Below are positions 19,076-27,560 of a stretch of DNA of 64,000 nt, in pieces (positions within the stretch are counted from its first letter, which is position 1; each line of letters begins with the position of its first letter). The stretch spans positions 1-64,000 of the forward strand of contig JAJFJT010000024.1 in the NCBI GenBank assembly GCA_021773795.1, read 5' to 3'. This stretch comes from Gammaproteobacteria bacterium (lineage in GTDB: Bacteria > Pseudomonadota > Gammaproteobacteria > HK1). The notes beneath the pieces are model-generated. The model ran no database searches. It saw nothing but the letters and a program-made list of their open reading frames with translations, and was not told the DNA's origin. A program made the translations under genes and the position numbers.

Positions 19076-19813
19076 ATGTTGTTAATACCAGCTATCGACC
19101 TTAAGGGTGGAAAGTGTGTGCGCCTGCGCCAGGGGTGCATGGAGGATGAAACAATTTTCTCGGATGATCCGCTGGAGGTTGCCCAGCGCTGGGTGGATGC
19201 CGGGGCCAAACGACTGCATATTGTGGACCTCGACGGTGCTTTCAAGGGTGAGCCGAGAAATGCCGCGGCGGTGCATGAGATCGTTGAGCAATTTCCCGAT
19301 ATCCCGGTGCAGATAGGGGGTGGGATTCGTGACGAGGAAACCATCGAGACGTATCTCAATGCCGGTGTACGCTACGTGATCATTGGTACCCGGGCGGTGA
19401 CCGCGCCCCATTTTGTAGCCGATGTGTGTGCCGAATTTCCCAGCCACATCATCGTTGGTCTGGATGCCCGGGACGGAAAAGTGGCGACTGACGGTTGGTC
19501 CAAGCTCTCTCACCACGACGTGGTGGATATCGCCCAACACTTCGAGCATGACGGGGTCGAGGCCATTATCTACACCGACATTCATCGTGACGGCATGATG
19601 CAGGGAGTTAATGTCGAGGCCACCGTGGAACTGGCGCGCGCCATCCACATTCCAGTCATCGCCGCTGGTGGTGTCACTAGCCTGGACGACGTACGGGAAC
19701 TGCTGGCAGTGGCAGATGAGGGTATCGAGGGTGTGATTACCGGTCGGGCCATTTACGAGGGCACGCTGGATTACGCCGAGGGCCAGAAGCTGGTACTTGG
19801 CACCAAGGCTTAG
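19076..19813 (+). CDS. hisA: Phosphoribosylformimino-AICAR phosphate isomerase
   Basis: A 245-residue (beta/alpha)8 barrel of histidine biosynthesis that converts ProFAR to PRFAR. The N-terminal phosphate and catalytic strand [15 protein letters not shown] (Asp8) and the second catalytic Asp in GLDARDGK (about 131) are present, as are the repeated phosphate-binding glycines (IGGGIRD, AAGGV). It is followed directly by hisF. The rest of the late his genes (hisI, hisE) lie 35 kb away beside tatABC, so the usual hisBHAFIE run is split. Confidence 0.97.
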   Translation: MLLIPAIDLKGGKCVRLRQGCMEDETIFSDDPLEVAQRWVDAGAKRLHIVDLDGAFKGEPRNAAAVHEIVEQFPDIPVQIGGGIRDEETIETYLNAGVRYVIIGTRAVTAPHFVADVCAEFPSHIIVGLDARDGKVATDGWSKLSHHDVVDIAQHFEHDGVEAIIYTDIHRDGMMQGVNVEATVELARAIHIPVIAAGGVTSLDDVRELLAVADEGIEGVITGRAIYEGTLDYAEGQKLVLGTKA

Positions 19814-19817
19814 AATT

Positions 19818-20600
19818 TTGAGTCTGGCAAAACGAATTATCCCCTGTCTGGATGTGGATGCCGGGCGGGTGGTGAAAGGGGTGCAGTTCGTTAACATCCG
19901 TGACGCCGGCAACCCGGTAGAGATCGCCCGTCGCTACGATGCTCAGGGCGCCGACGAAATTACCTTTCTCGATATCACCGCCTCCTCCGATGACCGTGAA
20001 ACCATGGTCCACATGGTGGAGGAGGTGGCCAGCGAGGTCTTCATTCCGCTCACCGTGGGTGGCGGCATCCGGTGCGTTGAGGACATTCGCCGTATGCTCA
20101 ATGCTGGTGCCGACAAGGTGGGGATTAATACCGCGGCAGTGCACCGCCCGGAATTGGTAAGTGAGGCTGCGGATCGAGTGGGCGCCCAATGTATCGTGGT
20201 TGCCATCGATGCCAAGCAGGTGGAGAGCGGGCCGACGCCACGGTGGGAGGTGTTCACCCACGGTGGGCGCAAACGTACCGGCATTGATGCGGTGATTTGG
20301 GCGACGCGCATGGCCGATTTGGGAGCAGGAGAAATTCTGTTGACCAGCATGGACCGGGACGGCACTCGGGATGGTTTTGATCTTGCCCTGACCCGAGCGG
20401 TGGTGGATGCAGTGCCAGTGCCGGTGATCGCCTCGGGTGGCGTGGGCAATCTCGGGCATTTGGTGGACGGCGTCAAAGAGGCGGGTGCCGATGCCGTTCT
20501 GGCTGCCAGTATCTTTCACTTTGGTGAGTTCACCGTGGGGCAGGCCAAGGCGGAGATGGCCAGGGCGGGTATTGAGGTGCGTGCTCTGGCAAGTGGCTGA
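19818..20600 (+). CDS. hisF: Imidazole glycerol phosphate synthase cyclase subunit
   Basis: A 260-residue barrel that joins ammonia (from HisH) to PRFAR, giving imidazole glycerol phosphate and AICAR. The catalytic residues are Asp11 in [12 protein letters not shown] and Asp130 in [11 protein letters not shown]. The TTG at 19818 gives the family N-terminus [14 protein letters not shown]. The frame extends to a TTG at 19797, but that would overlap hisA. Only 4 bases separate the hisA stop and this start. hisH is not in the window. Confidence 0.96.
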   Translation: MSLAKRIIPCLDVDAGRVVKGVQFVNIRDAGNPVEIARRYDAQGADEITFLDITASSDDRETMVHMVEEVASEVFIPLTVGGGIRCVEDIRRMLNAGADKVGINTAAVHRPELVSEAADRVGAQCIVVAIDAKQVESGPTPRWEVFTHGGRKRTGIDAVIWATRMADLGAGEILLTSMDRDGTRDGFDLALTRAVVDAVPVPVIASGGVGNLGHLVDGVKEAGADAVLAASIFHFGEFTVGQAKAEMARAGIEVRALASG

Positions 20601-20720
20601 AAAAGTTTCCTATGGCCAAAAATGCTCACTTACTACCCGTAAGCTCCGTTCTTTCGCCGATTTTTGCCTTGTCTTGCAATCGCCTGAAACTTCCTCAACA
20701 GTCTGCTGGTCAATTTCCTG
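20601..20720. repeat. Dispersed-repeat-like sequence after hisF
   Basis: On the minus strand it reads gattgcaagacaaggcaaaa followed by ggagcttacgggtagtaagtgagc, an imperfect stem-loop. The same 'caagacaaggcaa' core followed by a palindromic segment occurs in the element at 52176-52320. It has the look of a common intergenic repeat and holds no gene. The rest of the 237-base gap shows nothing else I can name. Confidence 0.35.
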
Positions 20721-20837
20721 ACAGGGGGCCATCAAGGCTAGGCCTTCTATATTGCGGAACACTTCTTTAACATTGGCAATGGTTCGTGGGCATAAATTTT
20801 GCCCCGGGCCTTAGCCCCGTCGCTGCAAGGATAAGCT

Positions 20838-22757
20838 TTGGAACTCTACCTTGAAATCGCTGGTAACCAGACAGACGGTGCCCGGGATTATCAGGAAGAC
20901 GCTTTTCTAACCACCTTCCTGGATGAGGAGGAGGGTGGCGCCAATTCAGCTGCTCTGATCATCATGGCAGATGGCATGGGCGGGCACGCTGCGGGCAACA
21001 TTGCCAGCAATCTGGTCGTTTCCACTTTCAACAAAGCCTTCACCGGAAGCTTCGGCACCGAATCGGTGGTGGCCAACCTGCGTGCGTCTCTCGACAAGGC
21101 CAATGACGCTATCGGGGCATCGGTACGGGAAACGCCCGCGCTCGATGGCATGGGTTGTACTTTAGTGTCTGCCTCCATCCAGCGCGGAAAACTGCGCTGG
21201 ACCAGCGTAGGTGACAGCCATCTTTATTTGTTGCGTGACAAAGAGTTGGTCAAGAAAAATGATGACCACAGTTACGGTGGTTATCTGGATCGGATGAAGG
21301 CACAAGGTATGGAGGTCGCCGCCGAGGCGGGGCTTTCACGCAATATGTTGATGAGCGCTATGACCGGTCAGGAGATTGCGGAGATCGACTCTCCCAACAA
21401 GCCGACACAGTTGTTGGCGGGTGATCGTCTGATTATCGCCAGCGATGGTCTGGATACATTGAATTTGGCCACCATTGCCGAGATGTCTGCCTGGTCTTCT
21501 TCCGCAAAGGAATGCGTGGATGCCCTGCTCAAGGCGGTGGAAGATGCGGGTAGGCCACGCCAGGACAATACCACCGTCATTGTGGTTGATGTGTTGGAGC
21601 GGGCGGCTGCGGAGCCGGCCCACGAAGCCACTCAGCCTTTTCAGCTGGATGAATTAGCGGCAGAAGCCGGACTTGAGAAGGTAGATTTTAATGCCGTCTC
21701 AGAGTCTGCGCCGCCGAGCATGAACAAGGCCGTTATGGGCGCAGTTGCCGCGGCCGTTGTGGTCGCTTTAGGCGCCGCCGCATTTTTTATGCTCCCGAGG
21801 GGGGAGGAATCAACCGTGGTAGCTCCGGTTGAGGCACCGAGTTCAGCGCCACCCGTAGTGGTTACACCTCCGCCCCCACTTTTGGCTCCTGAACCAGAGA
21901 TTTCAACTCCCGCGGCCATCACTCCGGCGCCGGTGATTGCGACTCCCGCACCCGTGCAAAAGAAGGTGACGGTAGCCCCGGTCGCCAAGCCGGTACCAAA
22001 GGCCCAGCCAGTGCCGGTGACAACGGTGGTGCAAGAATTTAGTGACGCGCTGGCGAGTGGTGGGCGTGGTCCGCAGATGGTGAAGATTCCTGCCGGCCGG
22101 TTCCAGATGGGTAGCGGTGGGCTTTCTACCAATACCGATGAACGCCCGCGCCACACGGTTAGCGTGCCCGCCTTTGCCATAAGCAAACACGAAATTACCT
22201 TTGCGGAATACGCGCGTTTTGCTAAGGCCAAGAAGCGCTCACTGCCCGACAATCTTTATCTTGACCAGGAGACCCATCCGGTTATCTTCACCAGCTGGGA
22301 TGATGCCCATTACTACAGCCAATGGTTGTCCCGCGAGACCGGAAAAACTTATCGTCTGCCCACCGAGGCGGAGTGGGAATATGCTGCCTCCGGAGGCAGC
22401 GATACCCCCTATTGGTGGGGCTTTGAATTCAAGCAGAAAATGGCACATTGCTTTGGTTGTGGCACCGAGTTCGATCCCCGCAAGCCAACGCGTATTGCCC
22501 GCTTTTCCGCTAATTCCTTCGGGCTCTACGATACTGCCGGCAACGTGGCGGAATGGGTGCAAGACTGTTATCACACCAGCTACAAGAATGCCCCTGTTGA
22601 TGGCAGCAAGTGGGAAGGGGGGGAGTGTTCATATAGAATTGCTCGCGGTGGTTCTTATGATAGCCCACCAAAATCCCTGCGGCATGCAAAGCGAAGCAAG
22701 CTGAAGGCGATGAATACTTATAGCAGCGTGGGTATTCGGTTGGTTCGCGAGCTGTGA
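20838..22757 (+). CDS. PP2C-type Ser/Thr phosphatase fused to a formylglycine-generating-enzyme-like domain
   Basis: A 639-residue membrane protein in three parts. Residues 1 to about 255 are a PP2C metal-dependent phosphatase with RDYQEDAF (16-23), ADGMGGHAAG (about 44-53), GDSHLYL, ASDGLDTL and DNTTVIVVDV. A single membrane segment (about 299-317) and a Pro/Ala/Val-rich linker (about 318-405) follow. Residues about 410-639 are an FGE-sulfatase (SUMF1-like) domain: MVKIPAGRFQMGS, RLPTEAEWEYAASGG, AGNVAEWVQDCYH, RGGSYDS and GIRLVRE. The phosphatase should be cytosolic and the FGE-like domain periplasmic. FGE-like domains mostly act as ligand-binding modules in such fusions. Start TTG with AAGGA 7 bases upstream. 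Its counterpart kinase may be the one at 26.1-27.4 kb. Confidence 0.9.
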   Translation: MELYLEIAGNQTDGARDYQEDAFLTTFLDEEEGGANSAALIIMADGMGGHAAGNIASNLVVSTFNKAFTGSFGTESVVANLRASLDKANDAIGASVRETPALDGMGCTLVSASIQRGKLRWTSVGDSHLYLLRDKELVKKNDDHSYGGYLDRMKAQGMEVAAEAGLSRNMLMSAMTGQEIAEIDSPNKPTQLLAGDRLIIASDGLDTLNLATIAEMSAWSSSAKECVDALLKAVEDAGRPRQDNTTVIVVDVLERAAAEPAHEATQPFQLDELAAEAGLEKVDFNAVSESAPPSMNKAVMGAVAAAVVVALGAAAFFMLPRGEESTVVAPVEAPSSAPPVVVTPPPPLLAPEPEISTPAAITPAPVIATPAPVQKKVTVAPVAKPVPKAQPVPVTTVVQEFSDALASGGRGPQMVKIPAGRFQMGSGGLSTNTDERPRHTVSVPAFAISKHEITFAEYARFAKAKKRSLPDNLYLDQETHPVIFTSWDDAHYYSQWLSRETGKTYRLPTEAEWEYAASGGSDTPYWWGFEFKQKMAHCFGCGTEFDPRKPTRIARFSANSFGLYDTAGNVAEWVQDCYHTSYKNAPVDGSKWEGGECSYRIARGGSYDSPPKSLRHAKRSKLKAMNTYSSVGIRLVREL

Positions 22758-22836
22758 GCTGGCTGGTTTGAAATTTGTGCGGCCCGGGCGCGAGCTCGGT
22801 AGTTTTGGATATCAATCGTAATGTGGAGTATTAGCA

Positions 22837-23055
22837 ATGTCTGAGCGGGAAAGCGGAACCGTAAAATGGTTCAATAACTCAAAGGGTTTTGGCTTTATCG
22901 AGCGTAGTGAAGGGGATGACGTATTCGTTCATTTCCGTGCTATTCGGGATGATGGTAGCGATGGTTACCGCAGCCTCACCGATGGTCAGCAGGTGGAATT
23001 CACTGTGACCCAGGGAGAGAAGGGGTTGCAGGCCGAGGACGTAGTCGGTATTTAG
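22837..23055 (+). CDS. Cold-shock domain protein
   Basis: A 72-residue single cold-shock domain of the CspA type, an RNA/DNA chaperone. The RNP motifs are KGFGFIER (about 16-23) and VFVHFRAI (about 28-35). A GGAG site precedes the ATG. A strong hairpin follows 7 bases after the stop. Confidence 0.95.
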   Translation: MSERESGTVKWFNNSKGFGFIERSEGDDVFVHFRAIRDDGSDGYRSLTDGQQVEFTVTQGEKGLQAEDVVGI

Positions 23056-23062
23056 TGATGTG

Positions 23063-23088
23063 CACGGGGTGGCTCTAGCCACCCCGTG
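23063..23088 (+). terminator. Terminator-like hairpin after the cold-shock gene
   Basis: cacggggtggc (23063-23073) and gccaccccgtg (23078-23088) form a perfect 11-bp stem with a tcta loop. A short T run follows about 10 bases later. It lies between convergent genes, so it may work in both directions. Confidence 0.65.
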
Positions 23089-23139
23089 AGTGCCATCATT
23101 TTTACCACTGTTTCGCGTGCACGACATGTGGGATAGCGG

Positions 23140-25029
23140 TCAGTGTTTTTTATTGCCCGGTGTTTTCCACTTGAGCCGTAGCCGTAGCTGGGATGCATAG
23201 CTAAAAGGGGCAGTTGATAGTGCCTCGGTGCCAGTGTCCAGGGCTCGTAGTGCCAGGGCCCGAAGTTCGGGAACGGGGATCAAGCGGGCGAGTTCCAGCG
23301 TGCTGTCTATCAGTACGGCCGAGGGCGAGGGGCTGGCCCCATCCGCAAGTACAGCTTCTCCCGAACCAAGCTTAATCAGCAGATCTTCTCCGCGTTGCCA
23401 GTTGCCTGCCACATAAAAGCGCTGCCACGCCCTTTCCAGTATTGCTTTCACCACTTGCGTATCCCGGGCCTGTGCCTGGTCCCAGGACAACAGCCCGTGG
23501 GCGATATAGGCGTAGTCTTCAAGGCTGGCGACGCCGTAGGGCACGCCCTTTTTAGTCTGAGCTCTGAACAGTTCACCATCCCGGGTTATATGTGCGAGGA
23601 GTTGTGTCCGCAGTGCCTCACCGGCTTGTCGATAGGTGGCTCCATTTGGTCCCTCGGAACCGTGCGCCAGAGCGGTTAGTACCAGGCCATTCCAGCCACT
23701 GATCACCTTGTCATCCCGCGGCAAGCTGCGTTGGCTACGGGCCACACGCAAGCGATTATGCGCCGAATTTAGTCGTGCCCTGGCCTCTGCTGGCGAGAGT
23801 CCCAGAGCCGCCGTTGCCTCACGGAGGGGGTGGAGCTGCAAGGGTAGAAAGCCCGCGGTGAAGGGGGGCTTGCCACGGCTGTCCCACAGCCACTCCAGCA
23901 GGACCTGTTCCTCGGGGGGTAAAATGCGCTGGAGTTCCTGTTTGTCCCACAGATAGTAGGCTCCCTCCCGGTTGCTGTCGTCCACCGCCGAGAGGCTGGC
24001 GATAAAAGCGCCCTCCGGACTGCGCATATCGGCGAGCAGGAAACCCAGGGTGTCCTCGCCGATTGCGGCAAATTCCGGTTCTTTCAAAATCGTGGCTGCC
24101 TCCAGATAAAGTTGGGCGAGCAAGGCGTTGGTGTAGAGCATTTTTTCAAAATGCGGGGTGCGCCAGTAGCGATCAGTGGTGTAGCGGAAAAACCCGCCTC
24201 CCACCTGATCTCGTAAACCGAGACGTGCCATTTTTCTCAGGGTGGTGCGCAGAAAAAGCGCCAGTTCAGGAACCGGGTGCTTGTCCTGGCTGTGGAGCAG
24301 CAGCCGCAATTGGGGTATGGGGGGGAATTTTGTCCCATGGCCAAAGCCACCGAATTCCATATCCGCAGCCCCCAGTAGGCTTGAGCGGGTAAGGCGGTGC
24401 AATTTCTCTGCACTCTTTGGAAGAGGCCGCCCACTCACCGGCGGTCGTTTTAGCCGCATCAGCCGGCTATGTTCGGCTGCGGTATTTTTGAGCGCTGCAC
24501 GGTCCTTTTCCCAGCCATTTGCTACCTGATTCAGCAACCGGGAAAAGCGCACCTTTGGCAGGTAGGTCGTGCCAAACAGGGGGTCACCAGAGGGAGTGAG
24601 AAAGACGTGCAACGGCCAGCCTGCCTGCCCTCGGGTTTGACGCACAAACTCGAGCAGATAGTTGTCCAGTGCAGGCCGCAATTCACGGTCGATCTTCACC
24701 GTTACGAAATGCTTGTTAAGTTTGTCGGCGATGCTGGCGTCCTGATAGCTTTCTCGCTGAATCACGTGACACCAGTGGCAGGAAAAATAGCCTATGGAAA
24801 GGAACAGCAGCTTGTCTTCGCGGTGAGCCACCGTCACCGCCTCCCGATCCCAGGGCTGCCAGTGCACCGGGTCTTGGGCGTGTAGCAGCAGGTAGGGGGA
24901 TGTCTGGCCTGCGAGCCGGTTGGCAGCGGATGTCGGGCTGTTCGGGACAAAGAGCAGCAAGGCTATAAATAATCGCCATGAAAGCTGCCGATGATTGCTC
25001 ACAGCTTGGACTATTCCATGAGCAATCAT
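23140..25029 (-). CDS. DUF255 thioredoxin-domain protein (YyaL/SPATA20 family)
   Basis: A 629-residue protein. A hydrophobic segment (about 18-30) suggests export or a membrane anchor. A thioredoxin-like domain follows (about 40-160) with the family motif SCHWCHVI (83-90), here CHWC instead of CGPC. The rest is a long alpha-toroid like that of N-acylglucosamine epimerases and cellulases. The family is widespread but the reaction is not established. The first codons form one arm of a perfect 12-bp inverted repeat (24990-25030), so the start codon could be occluded in the mRNA. Confidence 0.8.
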   Translation of the reverse strand: MIAHGIVQAVSNHRQLSWRLFIALLLFVPNSPTSAANRLAGQTSPYLLLHAQDPVHWQPWDREAVTVAHREDKLLFLSIGYFSCHWCHVIQRESYQDASIADKLNKHFVTVKIDRELRPALDNYLLEFVRQTRGQAGWPLHVFLTPSGDPLFGTTYLPKVRFSRLLNQVANGWEKDRAALKNTAAEHSRLMRLKRPPVSGRPLPKSAEKLHRLTRSSLLGAADMEFGGFGHGTKFPPIPQLRLLLHSQDKHPVPELALFLRTTLRKMARLGLRDQVGGGFFRYTTDRYWRTPHFEKMLYTNALLAQLYLEAATILKEPEFAAIGEDTLGFLLADMRSPEGAFIASLSAVDDSNREGAYYLWDKQELQRILPPEEQVLLEWLWDSRGKPPFTAGFLPLQLHPLREATAALGLSPAEARARLNSAHNRLRVARSQRSLPRDDKVISGWNGLVLTALAHGSEGPNGATYRQAGEALRTQLLAHITRDGELFRAQTKKGVPYGVASLEDYAYIAHGLLSWDQAQARDTQVVKAILERAWQRFYVAGNWQRGEDLLIKLGSGEAVLADGASPSPSAVLIDSTLELARLIPVPELRALALRALDTGTEALSTAPFSYASQLRLRLKWKTPGNKKH

Positions 25030-25030
25030 C
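24990..25030 (-). promoter_or_regulatory. Perfect inverted repeat over the start codon of the DUF255 gene
   Basis: gatgattgctca (24990-25001) and tgagcaatcatc (25019-25030) are exact reverse complements, 17 bases apart. On the minus-strand transcript the first arm contains the ATG and codons 1-4. It could be a translation-blocking hairpin or a palindromic protein site. Confidence 0.45.
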
Positions 25031-25099
25031 CCTTGTCAGCCACTGGAGTGTTTGGTTTTTGAATGGGTGATTTCATAGCTTCCCTGTATCGTAGACAGC

Positions 25100-26122
25100 A
25101 TGAGTCCGAAGATAAGCATTGTTCTTCCGCTGCGAGATAGCGCGACCACGCTTGATGAATGTTTGGCCTCGATTCGCGCCCAGAGTTTCACGGATTACGA
25201 GGTGCTGGCGATTGATGACGGCTCGGTCGATTCTACGCCATCAATGCTACGCCGTTACGCTCTCCAGGAGCCGCGTTTACGGGTATTGGGAAATTATGGG
25301 AGGGGCTTGATTGCCGGCCTGAACCTGGGGCTGCAGGAGGCGCGTGGCGCGGTGGTGGCGCGTATGGACGGGGATGACCGCATGCACCGCAGGAGGCTGG
25401 CGGCCCAGTACCGTTTTCTTGAGCGTAATGCCGGAATAGCGATCCTGGGTTCTCGGGCCTATGCCTTTTCCAGCGAGCCCTTGCGCCGCGGGACCCATGC
25501 CTATATGCACTGGCAAAATAGCTGCCTGACACCGACTGACATGTATGCCGAGGCCTACGTGGAATCGCCCCTCACCCACCCCACGGTAAGCTTTCGGCGG
25601 GATGCTATCCGTGCGTTGGGTGGCTATCGTGACGGTGATTTTCCAGAGGATTATGAGCTTTGGTTGCGGGCGCTCAGGGCGGGCCTGGGGTTGGCAAAGT
25701 TATCGCGTGTGTTGCTTGATTGGCGTCAGGGCCCACAGAGCTTTTCACGCACCGATCCCCGTTATGCGCGTAGCGCCTTTGATCGTCTGCGTGCCACTTA
25801 TCTGGCTCGGGATCCACGTCTAAATGGGGGTCGCAAGCTGGTGTTCTGGGGTGCCGGGCGCAGAACCCGGATGCGTTGTCGGCACCTCATGGATTTGGGT
25901 TTTCAACCCTCCACCTGGATCGATATTGATCCTCGTAAGGTAGGGAATTATCTGCAGGGGGTTCCGGTGATGGAACCGGCATGCTTGCGGGGCTCATGGG
26001 CGCCTGATGAGCGCCCTCTGGTGCTGGTTTACGTTGCCGTGCACGGTGCCCGCAAGGACATAGCCCGGGCCCTGGAAGAGATGGGTTATGACCGTGGTAA
26101 GGATTATCTGATGGTGGGCTAG
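25100..26122 (+). CDS. Family 2 glycosyltransferase with a C-terminal nucleotide-binding-like domain
   Basis: A 340-residue protein. Residues 1 to about 235 form a GT-A fold: ISIVLPLRDSATTLDECLASI, D39-D40 in AIDDGS (UDP-sugar), the metal-binding M-D-G-D-D at 89-93, and the later ED motif in FPEDYELWLRA (about 182-192). Residues about 245-340 begin KLVFWGAGRRTRM, a G-x-G-x-x-x Rossmann-like start often appended to GT2 enzymes. The sugar and acceptor are unknown. No polysaccharide cluster surrounds it. Its last four bases overlap the convergent kinase gene. Confidence 0.85.
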   Translation: MSPKISIVLPLRDSATTLDECLASIRAQSFTDYEVLAIDDGSVDSTPSMLRRYALQEPRLRVLGNYGRGLIAGLNLGLQEARGAVVARMDGDDRMHRRRLAAQYRFLERNAGIAILGSRAYAFSSEPLRRGTHAYMHWQNSCLTPTDMYAEAYVESPLTHPTVSFRRDAIRALGGYRDGDFPEDYELWLRALRAGLGLAKLSRVLLDWRQGPQSFSRTDPRYARSAFDRLRATYLARDPRLNGGRKLVFWGAGRRTRMRCRHLMDLGFQPSTWIDIDPRKVGNYLQGVPVMEPACLRGSWAPDERPLVLVYVAVHGARKDIARALEEMGYDRGKDYLMVG

Positions 26123-27402
26123 GAGGCCTGTTCCGAGGTGAGAGACAGGCGCTCCACAAGGTTATTGAGAAATACTTTGTGAAAGCGCAATTGGCAGGCC
26201 AATGAGGTGCGTTCCATGAGCGAGGTGCGGACTTTCATTACCGTGACTTCCGTTTTGGCCATGATGCCCACTGGCCGGACTTTGCCTGCGATAAAACCAC
26301 TTTCACCGAAGCAATCGCCGCGTTGCAGGGAATCCACCACGCGTTCTCCTTTTTGAACCGCCACCGTGCCGGAGACGATGATATAGAAGGAGTTATCCAG
26401 TTCACCGGCTTGAAAAATCTCTGCTCCCGCTGGATATTCCTCCCAGCTTGTGGCGGTGATGACCTCCCAAATCTCGGCAACGTCAAACTCACCAAAAAAT
26501 TTCAGCTCCTTGATGAGATTGAATTTCTCACGATTGGAAATCTCCTCTTCCGGCAGGTTCATTTCATCGAATACCAGACTCAAATCGCCAACCAGATCCA
26601 TACCGGTTTGGTAGCGTTTTGCCGGATCTTTCCGCAGCGCGCGGTCGAGAATGGATTGGAGTACGCGAGGGATATCGGGTCGGATTTCCCGCAATGGGGT
26701 ATGGGGAATCTGGGTGATCTGATGGATGATGGCCGGCAGACTGCGGGCGGCGAAGGGATGGCGGCCAGTGAGCATTTCATACATCACCACGCCGATGGAG
26801 AAGATATCACTGCGATTGGTAATGGCGCCCTCCAGCATCTGCTCGGGAGACATATAAAGTGGAGAACCAACGTAGCCATGGACCTGGGTTTCGGTGACGT
26901 CCAGATGGGTAAGCAGGGCGATACCAAAGTCGCCGATCTTTACCTCACGCTCCCGAGTGAGAAGGATGTTTTTTGGTTTAATATCCCGATGTATGACGCC
27001 CTTGCGATGTGCGTGATCCAGAGCCTTGGCGCATTTGAAAATGATGCGGACCACATCATGGATGGGTAGCAGCACATCGGGTCGGCAGAAACTGTGGAGG
27101 GTTTTTCTACCCGCCACATATTCCATAACGATGTACCAGACCTCACCCTCGACGTTGGCATCGTAGACCTCGATAATGTTGGGATGCCGCAGCATGCCTG
27201 CCACCTTGGCCTCGTTAAAGAACAACTTGCGGCTGCGTGTGCCGTGCTGGCTATCTGCCAGCTTGTCTTCGCGGGCCACTTTGATGGCAACTTCTCGCTC
27301 AGCGAAAGGGTCGTAGCCGAGATAGACATCACTCATGGCGCCCTTGCCAATTTTGCGCAGGACTTCGTATTTTCCTAGTGTTTTGTCTTTCAAGTTTTCC
27401 AT
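26119..27402 (-). CDS. Ser/Thr protein kinase with a C-terminal cyclic-nucleotide-binding-like domain
   Basis: A 427-residue cytosolic protein with no membrane segment. The Hanks-type kinase domain spans about 10-275: glycine loop IGKGAMSDV (18-26), Lys41 in VAIKV, HRDIKPKN (138-145) and DFG (158-160). A linker precedes a cNMP-binding fold (about 300-415). In the phosphate-binding cassette the usual GE-[LI]-A followed by R-[AS]-A reads GESGFIAGKVRPVG, so cyclic-nucleotide binding is uncertain. Divergent from nnrS. It may work with the PP2C protein at 20.8-22.8 kb. Confidence 0.93.
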   Translation of the reverse strand: MENLKDKTLGKYEVLRKIGKGAMSDVYLGYDPFAEREVAIKVAREDKLADSQHGTRSRKLFFNEAKVAGMLRHPNIIEVYDANVEGEVWYIVMEYVAGRKTLHSFCRPDVLLPIHDVVRIIFKCAKALDHAHRKGVIHRDIKPKNILLTREREVKIGDFGIALLTHLDVTETQVHGYVGSPLYMSPEQMLEGAITNRSDIFSIGVVMYEMLTGRHPFAARSLPAIIHQITQIPHTPLREIRPDIPRVLQSILDRALRKDPAKRYQTGMDLVGDLSLVFDEMNLPEEEISNREKFNLIKELKFFGEFDVAEIWEVITATSWEEYPAGAEIFQAGELDNSFYIIVSGTVAVQKGERVVDSLQRGDCFGESGFIAGKVRPVGIMAKTEVTVMKVRTSLMERTSLACQLRFHKVFLNNLVERLSLTSEQAS

Positions 27403-27560
27403 GATAGTGCCGCTGTTGTAGTACGGTGAGGCGCTGGCAATATAGGTGATATTCTTGGGCTAGGCCACCATACCGTTTTAAGGATTCTCTGAATATTCCA
27501 TCCTCAAATTTTCAGAGAGCGGCCGTGTGGCGTCTTCATAAGCCCGGAGTCCGGAGTTAC

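Noticed and set aside
19082-20519. Long minus-strand frames across hisA-hisF
   Set aside because: Both are antisense to conserved his genes and have no recognisable content.
20838-27402. PP2C and Ser/Thr kinase as parts of a type VI secretion locus
   Set aside because: No Tss, Hcp, VgrG or Fha genes occur between or around them.
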